Positions 51,033 through 63,658 of a DNA stretch of 64,000 bases are shown here, one piece after another. Numbering within the stretch: position 1 is the first letter of the stretch; each line of letters starts with the position of its first letter. Position numbers and translations under genes: made by a program. The notes under the pieces were generated by a model, which was not told the DNA's origin, searched no databases, and worked only from the letters and a program-made list of their open reading frames with translations. The DNA comes from Rhea pennata (taxonomy: Eukaryota; Chordata; Aves; Rheiformes; Rheidae): contig NC_084702.1 of the NCBI RefSeq assembly GCF_028389875.1, positions 61,296,553 through 61,360,552 of the forward strand, read 5' to 3'.

Positions 51033-54000
51033 CCACTTGCTCTCAAAGAAGCAGCACCTGAGAAGTTCGTTCTTTCACTTGCACTCACTCCTATCTTGAA
51101 TTCTCTCCTTAATCCTGTTTAGTATATTGAATAATTTATTCTCTTTGTGTTTCATATAGAATACTTCTTTTCCTCCTTGTAACTCTGTTTGTGTATTGTG
51201 TTAAAAGTAATTAAAAATAGTTGCAATCTCATCGAATATTTTATTTTTGATTAATAGTTATAATATCAAAGTAACTTTATCATCCTCTGTCTTTGAAATG
51301 GTTGTAACAGAGAAATTACTTTTTGATCCTTCTTTAGTCTCTTTTATATGATATCAACCCATGTTTAATCTTGCACAGTATTAGTTGTAGAATTTATCAG
51401 CTTATTCTCCTCTGTGTGCTATAGCTGATTCTAGTCTTCATGACTAACAGAAATGTGAGACTGTGATATTTAAGTATGTTTATCATAATGACCATATTTC
51501 ATGACAATTTTTTTGAAAAGTATAAGAATTGAAAGCTTGAATTTTATATTTGAGTATCTTTAAGTTGTAACTAGAATAGAATAGGAGGATCTCAAGCTAC
51601 TGGTTACTTCCAGATTTTTGTAATATTGATGTTCTGTTGCAAAGAGATCTTAGCTCTTTCATTCTGAGCCTTAATCTGATTTAGTGAAACATATAGTAGG
51701 CTGGATTAAATCTGATCATGATATAACCTATGAATCTGTGACTAAGCAAAACCTTCAAAATTAAATTTAACTGAATATATTAAATTAGAATATTGATTCT
51801 GAAGGGAAGAAAAATGCACTTGGGACATACAATATGGACATGCTTAAAGCAGCATCAGCATTACCTTTAGAACAAGGTTGTATATAAGCTCTCAAATGTT
51901 ACCGTTTTGAAAGAAGCAGTAAATATCTTTTTTTGGTGGAATTTAACAGCCTGCTTTCAGCAGTCTCCTTTTGCTAGTAGGACTAGAGAAGAGCCCAGAG
52001 AATCAAATCTGTCAAAAAACATTAAAAGTACATTTTTTGTAATGATTAAAAACCCTACAGCAGTTTAAGATGTGCCCTGCATTTTCCTTTCTCAGTATAT
52101 GAGGAAAAATGCCTTTTGATTTTACCCTGAAGATTTTTTTTTTTTTCAGGGAAGCAGTTGACAAGACTTCCTAATGTTAAGAATAGTTGTTAGTAAGAAA
52201 ATCAGGTATGTTAAGAGACAACCCTGTAAGAGTGTTCATTAATGAATCATTGTTTTTATTAAAAAAAATCTGTTTTTAGTAGCATTTCATTATGTAGCTA
52301 GAGGAACTGGGAATGATCATTTTTCTCTATGGGATAGTTTTCTGTCAAGGCTTTATTCTAGTGATCTTAAAAAAAGTTTATAGCTACATTATATGTTATC
52401 TCACTGAATATGAGGCACACCCACTCAATACCTATTAACGTGTGTCAAGGCAGTCATTCTTGTGGATTTAGTTTTAGTTATTCGTAGGAGCAGGGGAAAT
52501 AAAACTATCAGTCTATTGACTAAAACATTTCTGTTCTATAATCATCCTTGTGTCCCTTGATTTCAATGTTAATGGTCTTACTGACTTCATTGATCTCCCA
52601 AAAGATTTGCTCTCTAGTTTTGTAAGACGACTCCTGTGGTGCTGGCTTAAAACTGTGCATTAGAGTAGACATAAGGTGGCAGTATTTCATAGCATAAAAG
52701 AACCTAATTTCATTATACCAAGTATATTGTTTGAAAAAACAATTGAATTCACATAGAACTGGTCGCATTTTTAATAAATAATAGATAGAGTAATAGAGAG
52801 AGAAGTAAAATTTTTGTTTTTCCTAAGGATCAGATAAGCAGCATAAAATCTGAAAATGCTTATGCTGCCTACCTGTTGGGGGGCAGTGCCATATGTACTG
52901 CTCTTTCAGTGGAAAAGAGATGGAAGCATTTATTGTTTTAGTTATGCTGTAATGATTTAATTCTAATTCTTTCTCTGTTCGTGATTAACACTTCATTTCC
53001 AGTTTAAATTTTATTGCTAATGAAGCTTAATTTAAGCTCTGTTTCTGTAATTGTAATCATATCTGGATTTTAGTCCATATTTGGCTATAAGATTAAATCC
53101 TATATCACATTTTTGGAGAAATATACAGAAACAGAATGCCCAATGACTTCTGCCTCCTGTAGCACTGTCCAATATTGAGTTAAATTTGTAAATACATTGT
53201 TATCAAATTTCATATATGACGTAGTACGGTTAAACTTATCTACATAATGGGGCTGACACATGATAACGATGCCGTTCTTAATGTAAGTTGACCTTTCAGA
53301 TGCAGTTCTGCTCCACTTCTGTCAGAATCATGATGTTCTCATCCTAACTCTTATCATGCAGTGTGGCTTTGCTGCTAAGTGCAGAGGTGATTCCTCTCTG
53401 TCGTGACAGAGAACTGCTTTTGCAGGATTTCTGATTTCACCTCAAGACAGAAAACAGAATTTGCCTCTAACACATGGCCCTGTACTTGTGCTCAAGCACC
53501 CTTCACACCAGTGAAACCTGGACATTACGTTTGCTGCTAAAACCAAATTCTTACTCACAAAGGAATGCTGCATTGTAAGATAAAGAAAAATGCACAAATG
53601 AAAATGATGCATAGCCAATCCTTTTCTGTTAAAAAGAAATCTCTTGTAAGAGGATGGTCATCCGTCTTTGTACGACGAACAGGAAGTATGGGTATAACTG
53701 AAAAGATTTTGTTGTTGTTGCTGTGATGTATTAAGCTTAAGTAAATATCAACCTTCCCATCAGTTTCTACAGGTCTTTGTCCACTATCAATCAGACATGA
53801 AAAAAATGAGTGTTTGAAAAAATACCCTCTTTCTGAATAGCTGTAGTTAGTTATTCCAATTTAAAAAAATACTACAGGATTGACTGCAAAAGCTTTTTTG
53901 GATCAGAAAACTGCAGCAGCAATATCTTGCTTGCATAATGCCATGAAAAAAAAGATATTTCAAAAATGAAATTTAATAGTAAATAAATGTAAGTACTTTT

Positions 54001-54768
54001 GCTGCTTTGTAATATAAAGATTCTCTTTTAGTATCGTTAGATAGTTTGTTTCATTACCAGCTTTGAACAGAAATAAGGCACTTCCTAGCCCAAGCAGAGG
54101 TCATGATATGATAATATAAGGAATTAAAATACCTCACTGAACAGCTATCAGTAGTTGTTATAATCTGATTTTTTTTTTTTAAGCAGATCTTAGCCTCACA
54201 TTTGTTTTGTATTTCTGGAAGATGTGAGCTAGAAAGTATTAGTGTTTCCTAGATGCACAAGAAAAGGGATTCTAAAGAACCTGCCTTTTTTTTGAGGCAG
54301 GGGGAAACCTTTACACAATTTGATGGTAGCAGTTGCTTGTTATCTTAAGATAGAGAAGTTTGTAATCTTCATTTGTAAATTGAGACCAAAAAGATAAACA
54401 CTGAAAATCCTGGAAAAAACAGAAGAGGATATTTGACATTTGCTCTTACTTTCAACCTCTCTGCAGACTCAGGAATAAGCAGATGGAAAGAATAACTGAA
54501 CAAAATGAGCACGCATCTGATGTTTGAGCCCTCCTCCAGCACTTTTTATGTACATAACCAGAAGTCACTCAAGCAGCTGCAGCACATTAGTTCCAATAGT
54601 TTAACAGGCAGCTTTATAGCTCCGACAAAGGCTGTGCTAGGCAGTTTCTTCCTCCCATGCTCACTTGCTATGATAGCTAGTAAGTGATCTTTGGCAACAG
54701 GATTGTGAGAGGAGTGGTAATGTTTAATAGGTCTCTGCGGGGGAGTTAGCTTGCTTTTTTCTTTGCAG
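51033..54768. other. Intronic or promoter-proximal DNA upstream of the PDE4D5 exon
   Basis: AT-rich DNA without a recognised gene or repeat. Its last kilobase presumably holds the PDE4D5 promoter or an upstream acceptor, but there is no CpG island, in contrast to the D4 exon. A 60-codon frame at 54505-54687 has no supporting features. Confidence 0.45.
54767..54768 (+). other. PDE4D: Candidate splice acceptor before the PDE4D5 exon
   Basis: AG preceded by the pyrimidine tract CTTGCTTTTTTCTTTGC. If PDE4D5 has an upstream non-coding exon, this would set the exon start at 54769 and give a 169-base leader in this exon. If instead D5 is transcribed from a local promoter, the AG is coincidental. 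Confidence 0.4.
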
Positions 54769-54801
54769 ATTGCTATCTAAACGAGAGACGCTGAGGACAC
54801 C

Positions 54802-54819
54802 ATGTTGAAAGCAGAATAG
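54802..54819 (+). promoter_or_regulatory. Upstream ORF 1 in the probable PDE4D5 leader
   Basis: ATG TTG AAA GCA GAA TAG, five codons plus stop, in a favourable context (A at -3 in ACCATG). It lies 119 bases before the PDE4D5 ATG and may reduce or condition D5 translation if it is in the transcript. Confidence 0.45.
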
Positions 54820-54843
54820 GCTGAGCTTGAGTTGAAGCTCTGC

Positions 54844-54861
54844 ATGCTTCTTTCAAATTGA
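54844..54861 (+). promoter_or_regulatory. Upstream ORF 2 in the probable PDE4D5 leader
   Basis: ATG CTT CTT TCA AAT TGA, five codons plus stop, 77 bases before the main ATG. The context is weaker than that of upstream ORF 1. Confidence 0.4.
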
Positions 54862-54937
54862 TTTAGAAAGAAAATATTTTAAGCAGTCAAACTAGTATTA
54901 GATTGTATTAGATCTTAGTAACAAACTTGAGAAAAAC

Positions 54938-55206
54938 ATGGCTCAGCAGACAAGTCCAGACACCTTGACTGTTCCTGAAGTAGATAATTCACATTGTCAA
55001 AATCCATGGTTAAATGAAGATCTTGTGAAGACCCTGAGGGAAAACCTGTTGCAACATGGAAAACTCAGGACATCTAGGAAATCTTCATCTGCTTCTCCCC
55101 GGTTATCTCCAGTTATTTCTCCTCGAAATTCTCCGAGGCTTTTACGCAGGATGCTTTTGAATAGCAATATACCAAAGCAGCGGCGTTTCACCGTGGCACA
55201 TACCTG
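54938..55206 (+). CDS. PDE4D: PDE4D5-type first coding exon of cAMP phosphodiesterase 4D (partial gene)
   Basis: Encodes 89 codons plus two bases of the PDE4D5-specific N-terminus, nearly identical to the mammalian form. MAQQTSPDTLTVPEVDN opens the protein. Residues 22-38 (NPWLNEDLVKTLRENLL) are the RAID helix that binds the scaffold RACK1; the residues known to matter (N22, P23, W24, N26, L29, V30, L33, L37, L38) are all present. Next come a Ser/Pro segment, SPVISPRNSPRLLRRMLL, and the block IPKQRRFTVAHT shared by long PDE4 forms. Known for the family: this isoform also binds beta-arrestin and is recruited to activated beta2-adrenergic receptors. The start is ATG with A at -3 and G at +4. 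The exon ends TG before the donor, giving Cys across the splice. By my alignment the region is one residue longer than the human one, in the Ser-rich part around 50-57. The remaining exons lie beyond the window. Confidence 0.97.
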
Positions 55207-55208
55207 GT
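55207..55208 (+). other. PDE4D: Splice donor of the PDE4D5 first coding exon
   Basis: GT in TG|GTAAGC, a near-consensus donor, directly after the conserved FTVAHT codons. It leaves the same codon phase as the D4 donor at 8659, which lets both exons join the same downstream exon. Confidence 0.93.
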
Positions 55209-58200
55209 AAGCACTGAACAGGTTGTCATGAAACGTCAGGCTTACTGTTCTTTACAGAGCATTGCTGTCAGTGCTTATATTTGTTTCTTTAATCTCAGAG
55301 TGAATCTCTCAGATTGAGAGAGAGAGAGAGTTTTAATAGTTCTAATTTGTCATTCAAATTAATTTCAGATCTGAAGTTTAATATAGTAAGTTATGTTCGA
55401 GATGTAAGGTATAAACATATCTACTTTTACAAAAACTATTTTGTTTTCTCTGGTTTCTTAGGTAATTGACCCCTTTTCCCCCTCTCCCCCTAGAAACTCA
55501 AACAGGAGTCTTAGGAAGGCCTTGTACTTACTTGATTTTGTGCTGTTCAGACCAGAGTGAGTGAGCAGAGATTTTTTTTTCTTTCTTTTTTTCTGGTCAA
55601 TTTATGGCCCCTCTGCCCTCAAACTCAAAAACTTAAAACATAGGTTTGTTTATTTTTTTAATAGAGCTCAAATTAAGAAGGACAAGATAGAGAAGAATGG
55701 ATGGAAATAGATATTGTATATGAAATAGTGATTTTAATTAAAACTGTCACTAGAATAAAGAGAGGAAAGGCAGAAATGGATCCCTGTGTTAACTGTTTCA
55801 CTCACACTTCATTTTTATTACTGGATCATTTCTGAGGCATGTGTTTTTGAGCAAATTTATAAAAGATATTCATTTTGTTACAAACATCTTCGGTAATACA
55901 GCATCATAATTTCATTACTGGACTTACTCTTTTCAAAATGATGCATATGAGATTACTGTAACTCAACAATAGACTCGTATTTGCTTTGATGGTCCTGATA
56001 TCTTTACATGCTCTATTCCTTTTTTCTTGTGAGATTTTCCTTTATTTATTTTTCAGAGAAAAATCTTATTTAAAGAAAGGCAAGTAAAAAATGTTCAGTG
56101 AAAAGAAGTCTTGTATTCTAAGCAGTGAATGGATTTATTTCTATTCAAGTTTATTTGCATTTGAAATTAGATTTATATTGCAGCTATGTGGCAGGTATAA
56201 ACCCTGTATGTGCATTGCAGATTGTTTATGTGTGCCTAAATTGTTAATATTTGTGTATCTGTAGCCAGAATGTATTTGTATACTGTGCATGTGAAAATCT
56301 AGTAGAGGATGCATTTGCTAGGCAAATGGTAATAGAAATTTAGGGATTAATCAGTGATACAAAAATGAATATGTATGCAGCATAATAAATAAGAAACAGC
56401 AGAGGAGGATGTCTAGGGTAAGCATGTGAGTGAAGTGTTTGGGTACATCACCAAGAAAAAAAAAATGAACCAAAGACAAACATACTAATTTATAGTGTGT
56501 CAAAATGTAATAGCAAAAAATCAAAAGAACTGCTGTTATTCAAAGTACTAATTTTAGACCTGTTTTAGAGTAAAAGGCTCCCCTTTCATAGAATAATACT
56601 GTTATATTTTGAAAAGGATGGGAAAACAAATATGCCTTTATACCTAAGGAATATTTGTTTTGAAACTTGTGCCTTTAAGTAACTGTGTGCGTAACAGAAC
56701 TGAATGAAATTAGGAGATTTCATTTTCACTTCAGAATTATGCACGAACCCCAACAATATTAAGGACTTCCAACCATTGGTCTTTACTGAATAATCTGTAT
56801 ACTAGTGAGAGCATGTAGGATAAAAAACTAGTTCAGGCAAAATGGTTTTACATTGTAAGATGAAAATAAGTAAAAACTTGTCAAAAATCTACGGAGAAAA
56901 TTATCAATTATGATTAGGTGTGTAATATAACAGTTATTGTAGACTGTTTAAGAAGACAGCAAAAGTAAGCATATTAAAAGGGGCAATGATGAAGCAGACA
57001 AGCAGGTCTGGGAAACATTAAAGGGCCAAGGTTGGCACAGGATTAAAAGGTGGAATATTGTTTATATTGTTTAATCACCCTTCCTCAAGTAAGCTTCAGG
57101 AAGTTTTGAGTTCGGTTAGTGCCGTTTTCAGCGTCACCTGGAGATTAGGAAATGTTTATTTTTATCTGAATGCGTGAAGTACTAAACCTGTAAAATACTG
57201 ATGCTGAACAATTCGTACTTGTTTCTAAGTGGTTTGTGCTTTTTTTTTTTTTTTTTTTTTTTTTCCCTTAATGAAAAGAGAAGTGGAGAGCTGAGCAGAA
57301 ATAGAATAAGTAACTGAGAACTTGCAGAGAGGAATAGCGTTTCAGCAGTGGAGTTGGAGGGGAAAAGCCAAAAGACTTAAGCAGCTAATCACATTTACTG
57401 TCAGATGAAGGGAAGAAACAGCAGAAACACAACTGTGTGCCTCCAAAATCTATTTCTTGCCAAATCCTATCAAGTCCGTAGCTACTGATATCTCTTCAGA
57501 TGGCTGACTATTTAGAAAACTGAGATGCCTTGTAACAGACAAGTGGTTTCTAGATCCTTTGGCTTTGTAGACCGTATGGTGGTCTTAATCTCATGTCTGT
57601 ATCATCTGTTTTAAATGGCTTGCAGGAAGAATGATACTTGGAGTATGGAATAGTTGTAAGTTTGTTCCCAAATGTTGTATGTTGGTGGAACTGTACTGGT
57701 TTGAGTACATAAAGATTGTTCCTCTATAGTTACGATACTTTCTGTATGTACTCTAATTTTCTAGTTTTTCTGATTTTATCTGGTCTATAGTTTTAGAACA
57801 GTAGTTAAATTCATTGTCTATGCATCTTGTGCAGTCCATCGTTCATGCATACATAAAAACTTTTAAAGTCATGTGACAAACTCATTCCAACCACTAGTGA
57901 ATGCAAAACCGTTGATCCCAAAATGAATCCACTTTACCGTGACACTATTTTATATCCTGCCACATGATTAAAGAAGCTTACATTTTTAGTCATATGGCAG
58001 GAAGATTTGGTACTGCATATATGGCCTGGTTGTGAGCTGTTAAAACACCTTTTTTCTTTTTGTTATATGATGAGGTTATTTAATTATATGATGCAATGTT
58101 CATAGATGCATCCATTTACAGAATGGGGAGATGGCATGTTATATAAAAGGCACGTGATTACTTCTGATTTGGGGGGAAAAAAAAGTGGATGCAGTATGCA

Positions 58201-59094
58201 AACCTTTAAATCTTCTGTAAGAAGACTTATGATCCACCTTTCCAGAGAAGTTTAAGTGTTGTATTTTATGAAAGCTACATCATGCATAAAAGTTGTCATG
58301 AAAATTATGCCCAAATTGGGTCACGTTTGAGTGCTTAAAAAAATGGTGGAGCCATTTATTTAAAACTGTTTTTCTTTACCAGTTTTATTCAGGAATGCAT
58401 GACTTGAACAATGGATATTTCTTTGGTTTTGTTTTTAATGGGAGGTTTCCAAGCACTGTGTTCAGAAAGAGAGCTTTATATCTTTAATTTTGGTTATGAA
58501 AGTGTAACAGAAAACTTCTTGATATTTTTTTCCACTTGGATTTCATCACTGACCACTAGCTTTGACATTTTATGTGAGTCCTTCTCCCCTTTCCTTTCCT
58601 CTCTATCTCCTCCTCCTCCTGCCACCCACAGGTGACAGAGAGGCTTTCAGATTGCTTATGTTAAGGTTTTAGTAGAGGGAAAAGATGCTGCATTAGCAGT
58701 GAGTTGAAGTAAAAAGGTGTAAATATTGGAGTAGCATAGGATCTTGATTTACGACAGAGAAATTTCTGAAAAACTTCATTTCAGAGCAGCAGAATAGCTG
58801 GTCTTGCCTATAAATGTGAAACCAAAACTAACAACTCATCTTGAACGTTGTCAGTCTATGATAGGACAGCAGCATAACAACTGAGAAGCACAAAGCCTTT
58901 CAAAGCTGTGCGGTCAGGACTTCAAACATACTTCAGCAGAAACAGCTCGACTTCCCCAGAAATCTGCATTATATCAACTTACTGCTTACAACAAAAATAA
59001 CTGTATTCCTTTAAGATATGTTCAATATAATGACACCGCAGCTCACATTACAATCAGCCATGGGCAAGATAAATGAACTTTTCTGGTGTGTGTT
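55209..59094. other. Intronic DNA downstream of the D5 exon
   Basis: AT-rich intron. A short GA repeat lies at 55316-55330 and a 25-base poly-T run at 57240-57264. No PDE4D3-, D8- or D9-type first exon was found by eye. Confidence 0.55.
57240..57264 (+). repeat. Poly-T run (25 bases)
   Basis: Homopolymer T tract followed by CCC. No element body was recognised on either side. Confidence 0.93.
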
Positions 59095-59290
59095 TGACAG
59101 GCTGAGTTGCCTTGCTCTCCTGGCTGCCTCTCTGTACGCCTTCCTGTGCCCCAGCCCAGTTCGCGTGAGAGGTGGTTAGGGTGGGAGGTGGGTCCAGGGG
59201 CACGGGGCAGGAGGGGCGGATGTGACAGCTCCCCAGCTGGGCGAGCAGCTGATCTGTGGCACCTGCGTAACAGCCTGTGGAATGATGTTT
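59095..59290. other. GC-rich block with G-quadruplex candidate
   Basis: An island of about 200 bases of high GC content in an AT-rich intron. At 59179-59218 there are seven G-runs of two to four bases, enough for a + strand quadruplex. Both strands are open through it, but neither frame resembles a known protein. It could be an intronic regulatory element or a fragment of an unrecognised repeat. Confidence 0.5.
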
Positions 59291-62200
59291 AGACACTTTG
59301 CACCATACGACTTTAGTAACTCCTGTGGGAAGTCAGCTTTCTTTTATTCTCCATGAAAAACTCTTACCTGTAGGAAAGGAATGAGAAGCATGAAGTTATT
59401 AAATATTTGGAGCAGGATAGCAAGGCCACTGACACATAGCAAATAAATTACATCTATTTAATAGAAAATACAAGGTCAAGGCATGCATGTGCTCTCTTTT
59501 TAGTATTTGTTGCCTTAATATTTCCCTGTGAACACAAAATGTTCAGTCAGTTTTCCTGCTGTAGATAATTTTGGACCGACTATTTTATGCCTCTGATTTT
59601 TTTGATGTTTTCAGATACTGCTGGTAATGATATATGGCATTCTTTAATATGATAAAATTTGGGTTTGTTATAATTCATAATTCAGTTACTTATATTTTCT
59701 CTTTTGGGGCTCATTAAAATGTAGTAAATATTTTGCATTTTGTGTTTTTGTTCTTTAGACTTGTTTTTTAACATGAGCTCCCAAACCTAAACTTTTACTA
59801 TAATTATTGACTGTAAGAATACAAGTATGTACTCAGTTATATACAGTACTTTCCTCTGAATTCAACCAACCTTTGTCCCCACCCATAGTAAATATTTTTA
59901 CATTGACTTTGGCTCTTGGATACGAAAATGATAGATGCCTTAGAAGTAGTTGAGGCAGATATGGGTAGGGTGTGCCATTGTGAGCTTTAGGAATGCAGCT
60001 GACATAAGGGTATTGATAAACTCAGGTCTATGTTTATTTTATATTGCACAATATCTTTTTATGCGCTTTTAGCACTAATTACAAAAACCTACAAAACCTT
60101 AAGCTGTCAGTCATAAATATGCTGCTATTCCACAGCCTAACTTCTTGCTGTGGTTCTACATTTCTGGATTCACACTATTCTAAAACAATACTAAGCGATG
60201 CGGAAACTACACCAAACTGAAATTGTAGGCTTTTCTTCACTACACCTTCTGATTTTCAAATATATTTTCTTCAAAGACCTTTAACACATATGTGTGTTTT
60301 CTTCTCCTTCCTTGCTGTTCTGTGCTTCTCAGGGAACTAAATAGCTACAGTTTGTAATATGAAAAGCATTCCAAAAGGAAGCTCCGTCAAAGCAGAGAGG
60401 GATGATAACTACACTAAGAACCGTAAGAAAGGGTAGGGTTTCTGAACAGCCTATACTCCATACTAACAACTCACAGGTTCTAGCGAGTCATATGGAGTAG
60501 TTCAAACTTCAGTGAAAAAAACTTTGAGCATTATAAATAAATATTTCAAAGAGCAGCTAGATTGCAGCATATTTTCTTAATTTAATGAGATGCATGTACT
60601 CATAAGATTAAAGGCAATGTTTAATCAGGTTACAGATGCAGCAACTTAATTAACAATAATGTCCCTTTGGAACTATTAAAATGAAATATACAGCTTTGGA
60701 AGAGACGATTATTGGAGTGAGATGAAGATCAGAGTTGGACATTTGCAGATGTGACCTTGTTTCTGTTGAATTAAGAAAATAAAATAGCCTTTTTCTGTGT
60801 CTCAGAAATCTAATTTATCTGAGTTTCACCTACAACTTGTTTTTTAAAACCCCAGTTTTAGTCATACTTCATAAATCAGCTGACCAAATATTAATGAAAA
60901 ACAGAAGCAAGATATCACCTGACATATTACAGAGGACTGTCTTCCAGTGGTTCTCAGAGTTTTTAGGTTGAGTTACTATACTCTTTTTCTGGAATGGTTT
61001 GGGATCCATTCTTCCTGTATTTTAATGATATACATAAAATATGCATAAATTATTCCCAGGAAATAATTTAATTGTCAGTATTCTTGAAGAAATGTATTCC
61101 AAATACGTAGGATAACTCAATTCACACATCCACTCTTTCTTAAAATTCTGTAAGGGAAATGTGTATATACAAATAGGAAATAAGCTTGCAAAGACAGTGT
61201 GCATGTATGTATATGTTTGTGTCTGGGTACGTATATGCACAGAATAAGCTAGGGGGACATGATGCTATCTGATATTTGGAGAGCTGCTTGCAATATGCTG
61301 AGGGTGTTGCACAATGATGTTAACTACTGATGACTTCATTTACTGGAGAGAAAATAATAGTGTTTCTCCACAGCTCAAAGCTGAGGAGGGAGAGAGGAAG
61401 GCAGAGTCCATTTTGCCCGTTTTGCCTTCCTAAAGAAGGAAGAGGCAAAGATTCTGCCAAAGAGCACTGTCCCAGAGGGGGATTTTGTGTTAGAGCAGAG
61501 CTCCTGGTGTCAGGAAGGAACCCCGAAAACCACTTCGTAACGATCAAAGTCTTCATTTTACAAAACAGTAATAAATACAATAAAAACAAATACATGAGTA
61601 AGGAAGAAAAATATGAAGCAGGAAGAAGAGTGAGTTTGTCCTGATAGTTCTGTTAGTGCCGAATCACCCTGATTTTAGTTGCTGATTTGAACCAGATGTT
61701 CCATTTTCTTTTAGAGCAGGAACAGTTGCATCTGTCCTGTCCTGTCCTTCCAAAGGAAAATGTATGTCAACCATTTTGACTAAGTCCTTCTGTCTTGTGG
61801 ATGACCTTCTTGCCTTGTAGATCTTATGTTACTTTGTAAGTATTAAAACCTGAAGTGCTTTGGTTAGACCGTGGTATTGTCTGGTCCATTGTTTTTCATG
61901 GCCTCTTCTGGGCTGGACAAAATTTAGTAGAAATTCTGGGTAATTTAAGGGAAATGGAACTGAGTTTCTAGTTCTGCCTTTGTTTAGTAATTACCTCATA
62001 AAAACAAGTAAGTGCTTTGCAAGAGCACTTTTGCATCCCCAAACTTTGTTTATATATGTTATAGTATCATATTGCATGCTATTATATACAGTTTCAAATG
62101 TTTTAACTATTATAGCTTTCTAACATCATAAATTCTGTTTGATTTCCTTAAGTTTCTTTTTTTTTTCCTTTTTAATGATTTACAAAACGCTTCAGTAGTT

Positions 62201-63658
62201 TCTGTAAAGCAATTTTATTAATTTATAGCTTGACCACCTAGGAAGCCTATTAGGCTCAAGTAATCTTCCATGTTGCTTCTTGCTGGATTGTTCTGATTGC
62301 ATTTTACAAACTCCTTGTTATCTTCGCCTCTGTTTTGCATGTGTGAATTTGTTTTTGGTTTGGTAACACATCTATTTGTTTTTGCCCAAGCCTTAGCAGT
62401 CTTACCTAGGTTTGTTCTGCAGTTTGACACATCTTCAATGCTTTCATTCTGGTTGAAATTGGTGGTGAGGCTTTTTCTCTGTTTTGAATCTCAGCACTTC
62501 ACTGTAATTTGGGCCTAAACTAAGGATTTCACAAGTGTACTATAGTTGCATATATTTGACTTCAAAGTTTCAAATCTGTTATAAAAGCTCCAGAAGTTTT
62601 GTTCTGTTTTTATATTTCGTAGTAATTTGTATCTCTTAAGAGGTGCATTTCTTCTGGGAATACATATTCTTGCAGCTTTAGCATAGCCTGATAATTATCT
62701 GGCTTCTCCTTTTTTACATTCTCAGAGAGCTTGAGCTTGTTTGAGATTTGTAGTTATGTTGTAAGAGCTTGTTACAACAACAGATAAGCTAACATTAAGT
62801 AAGAAAGAAGAATGAGAGCGGGATCCGGGCATCTCCCACAGTCAGGCTGCCAGTCCCACAAAGAGCAAGTGTTACCCAGAACCAGCAACTTCTACCATGC
62901 TGAAGTGCTACCTGCTGCCTGTCTTCTGACCTACTCGAACAGTGCAAAAAACTACTACTCAAAGGCTGACCTCTGTCCTGACCTGGTCTTAGGACCAGCT
63001 TCTATCTGGGGCAAGTAACGTACTTAGCTGGGCTCTGTCTGCAGTAGAATATGGTCACTCAGTTGTGATGGGATGTACTGCCAGATATTTCCTTCCAGGC
63101 ATGCCCAGCTAATGTCTGTTCTTGGCCACCAGGTGGTAATAACACCATCTCCCCTCAGTGCAAAATTTTAGGTGATAGCCTTATAGAACATCTACTGTTT
63201 TATACTTTGTGAATCAGTCTATTTAATGCATTTCCAGTGGGTTTACTTCATCTTTTCTAAATCCTGAAAATTCAGAAATTCAGCAAGCAGTTGAACACAC
63301 TTTCTGCATTAGAGGTGGCATGACACTATGTATAAGCAAGTGCTGATCTTCTTTTCTGGTAATCACACATTCCCCTCTTAGTAAACATTCAATATTTTCT
63401 ATAGCTTACCCTTCCTTCAGTAAGTCTCTGATCAGATCTTAAAAGAGCACATAAAGAATTGAAGTCCAAAGGAAAGGAAAAAAAAAAAAAAACCAAAAAG
63501 GACACTCTTTATGCATGGCTATGGAGAAATATGAGAGAAGGACATACTCTTTGTTTCATTCTTTATTTTTATAGAGAAACATTTGTGGTCATGTATTACA
63601 TCTATGTGATAATGCTTTAATTGCAATCATTACCTATTAGATTGCAATTCCTATTTCC
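59291..63658. other. Intronic DNA, nothing recognised
   Basis: AT-rich intron with two GC-richer segments, about 61380-61520 and 62810-63160. The first contains an imperfect hairpin at 61421-61447 (TTTGCCTTCCT against AGGAAGAGGCAAA). I could not assign either to a family. Confidence 0.45.
63126..63139 (+). promoter_or_regulatory. Possible CTCF-core-like motif
   Basis: CCACCAGGTGGTAA agrees with most positions of the CTCF core (CCASYAGRKGGCRS), with T instead of C at the twelfth position. A single short match of this kind can occur by chance. Confidence 0.25.

Noticed and set aside
54505..54687. 60-codon frame upstream of PDE4D5, considered as a further PDE4D isoform start
   Set aside because: It matches none of the PDE4D N-termini I know and has no donor in the expected phase.
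59054..59296. Open frames on both strands in the GC-rich block
   Set aside because: Composition effect; no recognisable domain.
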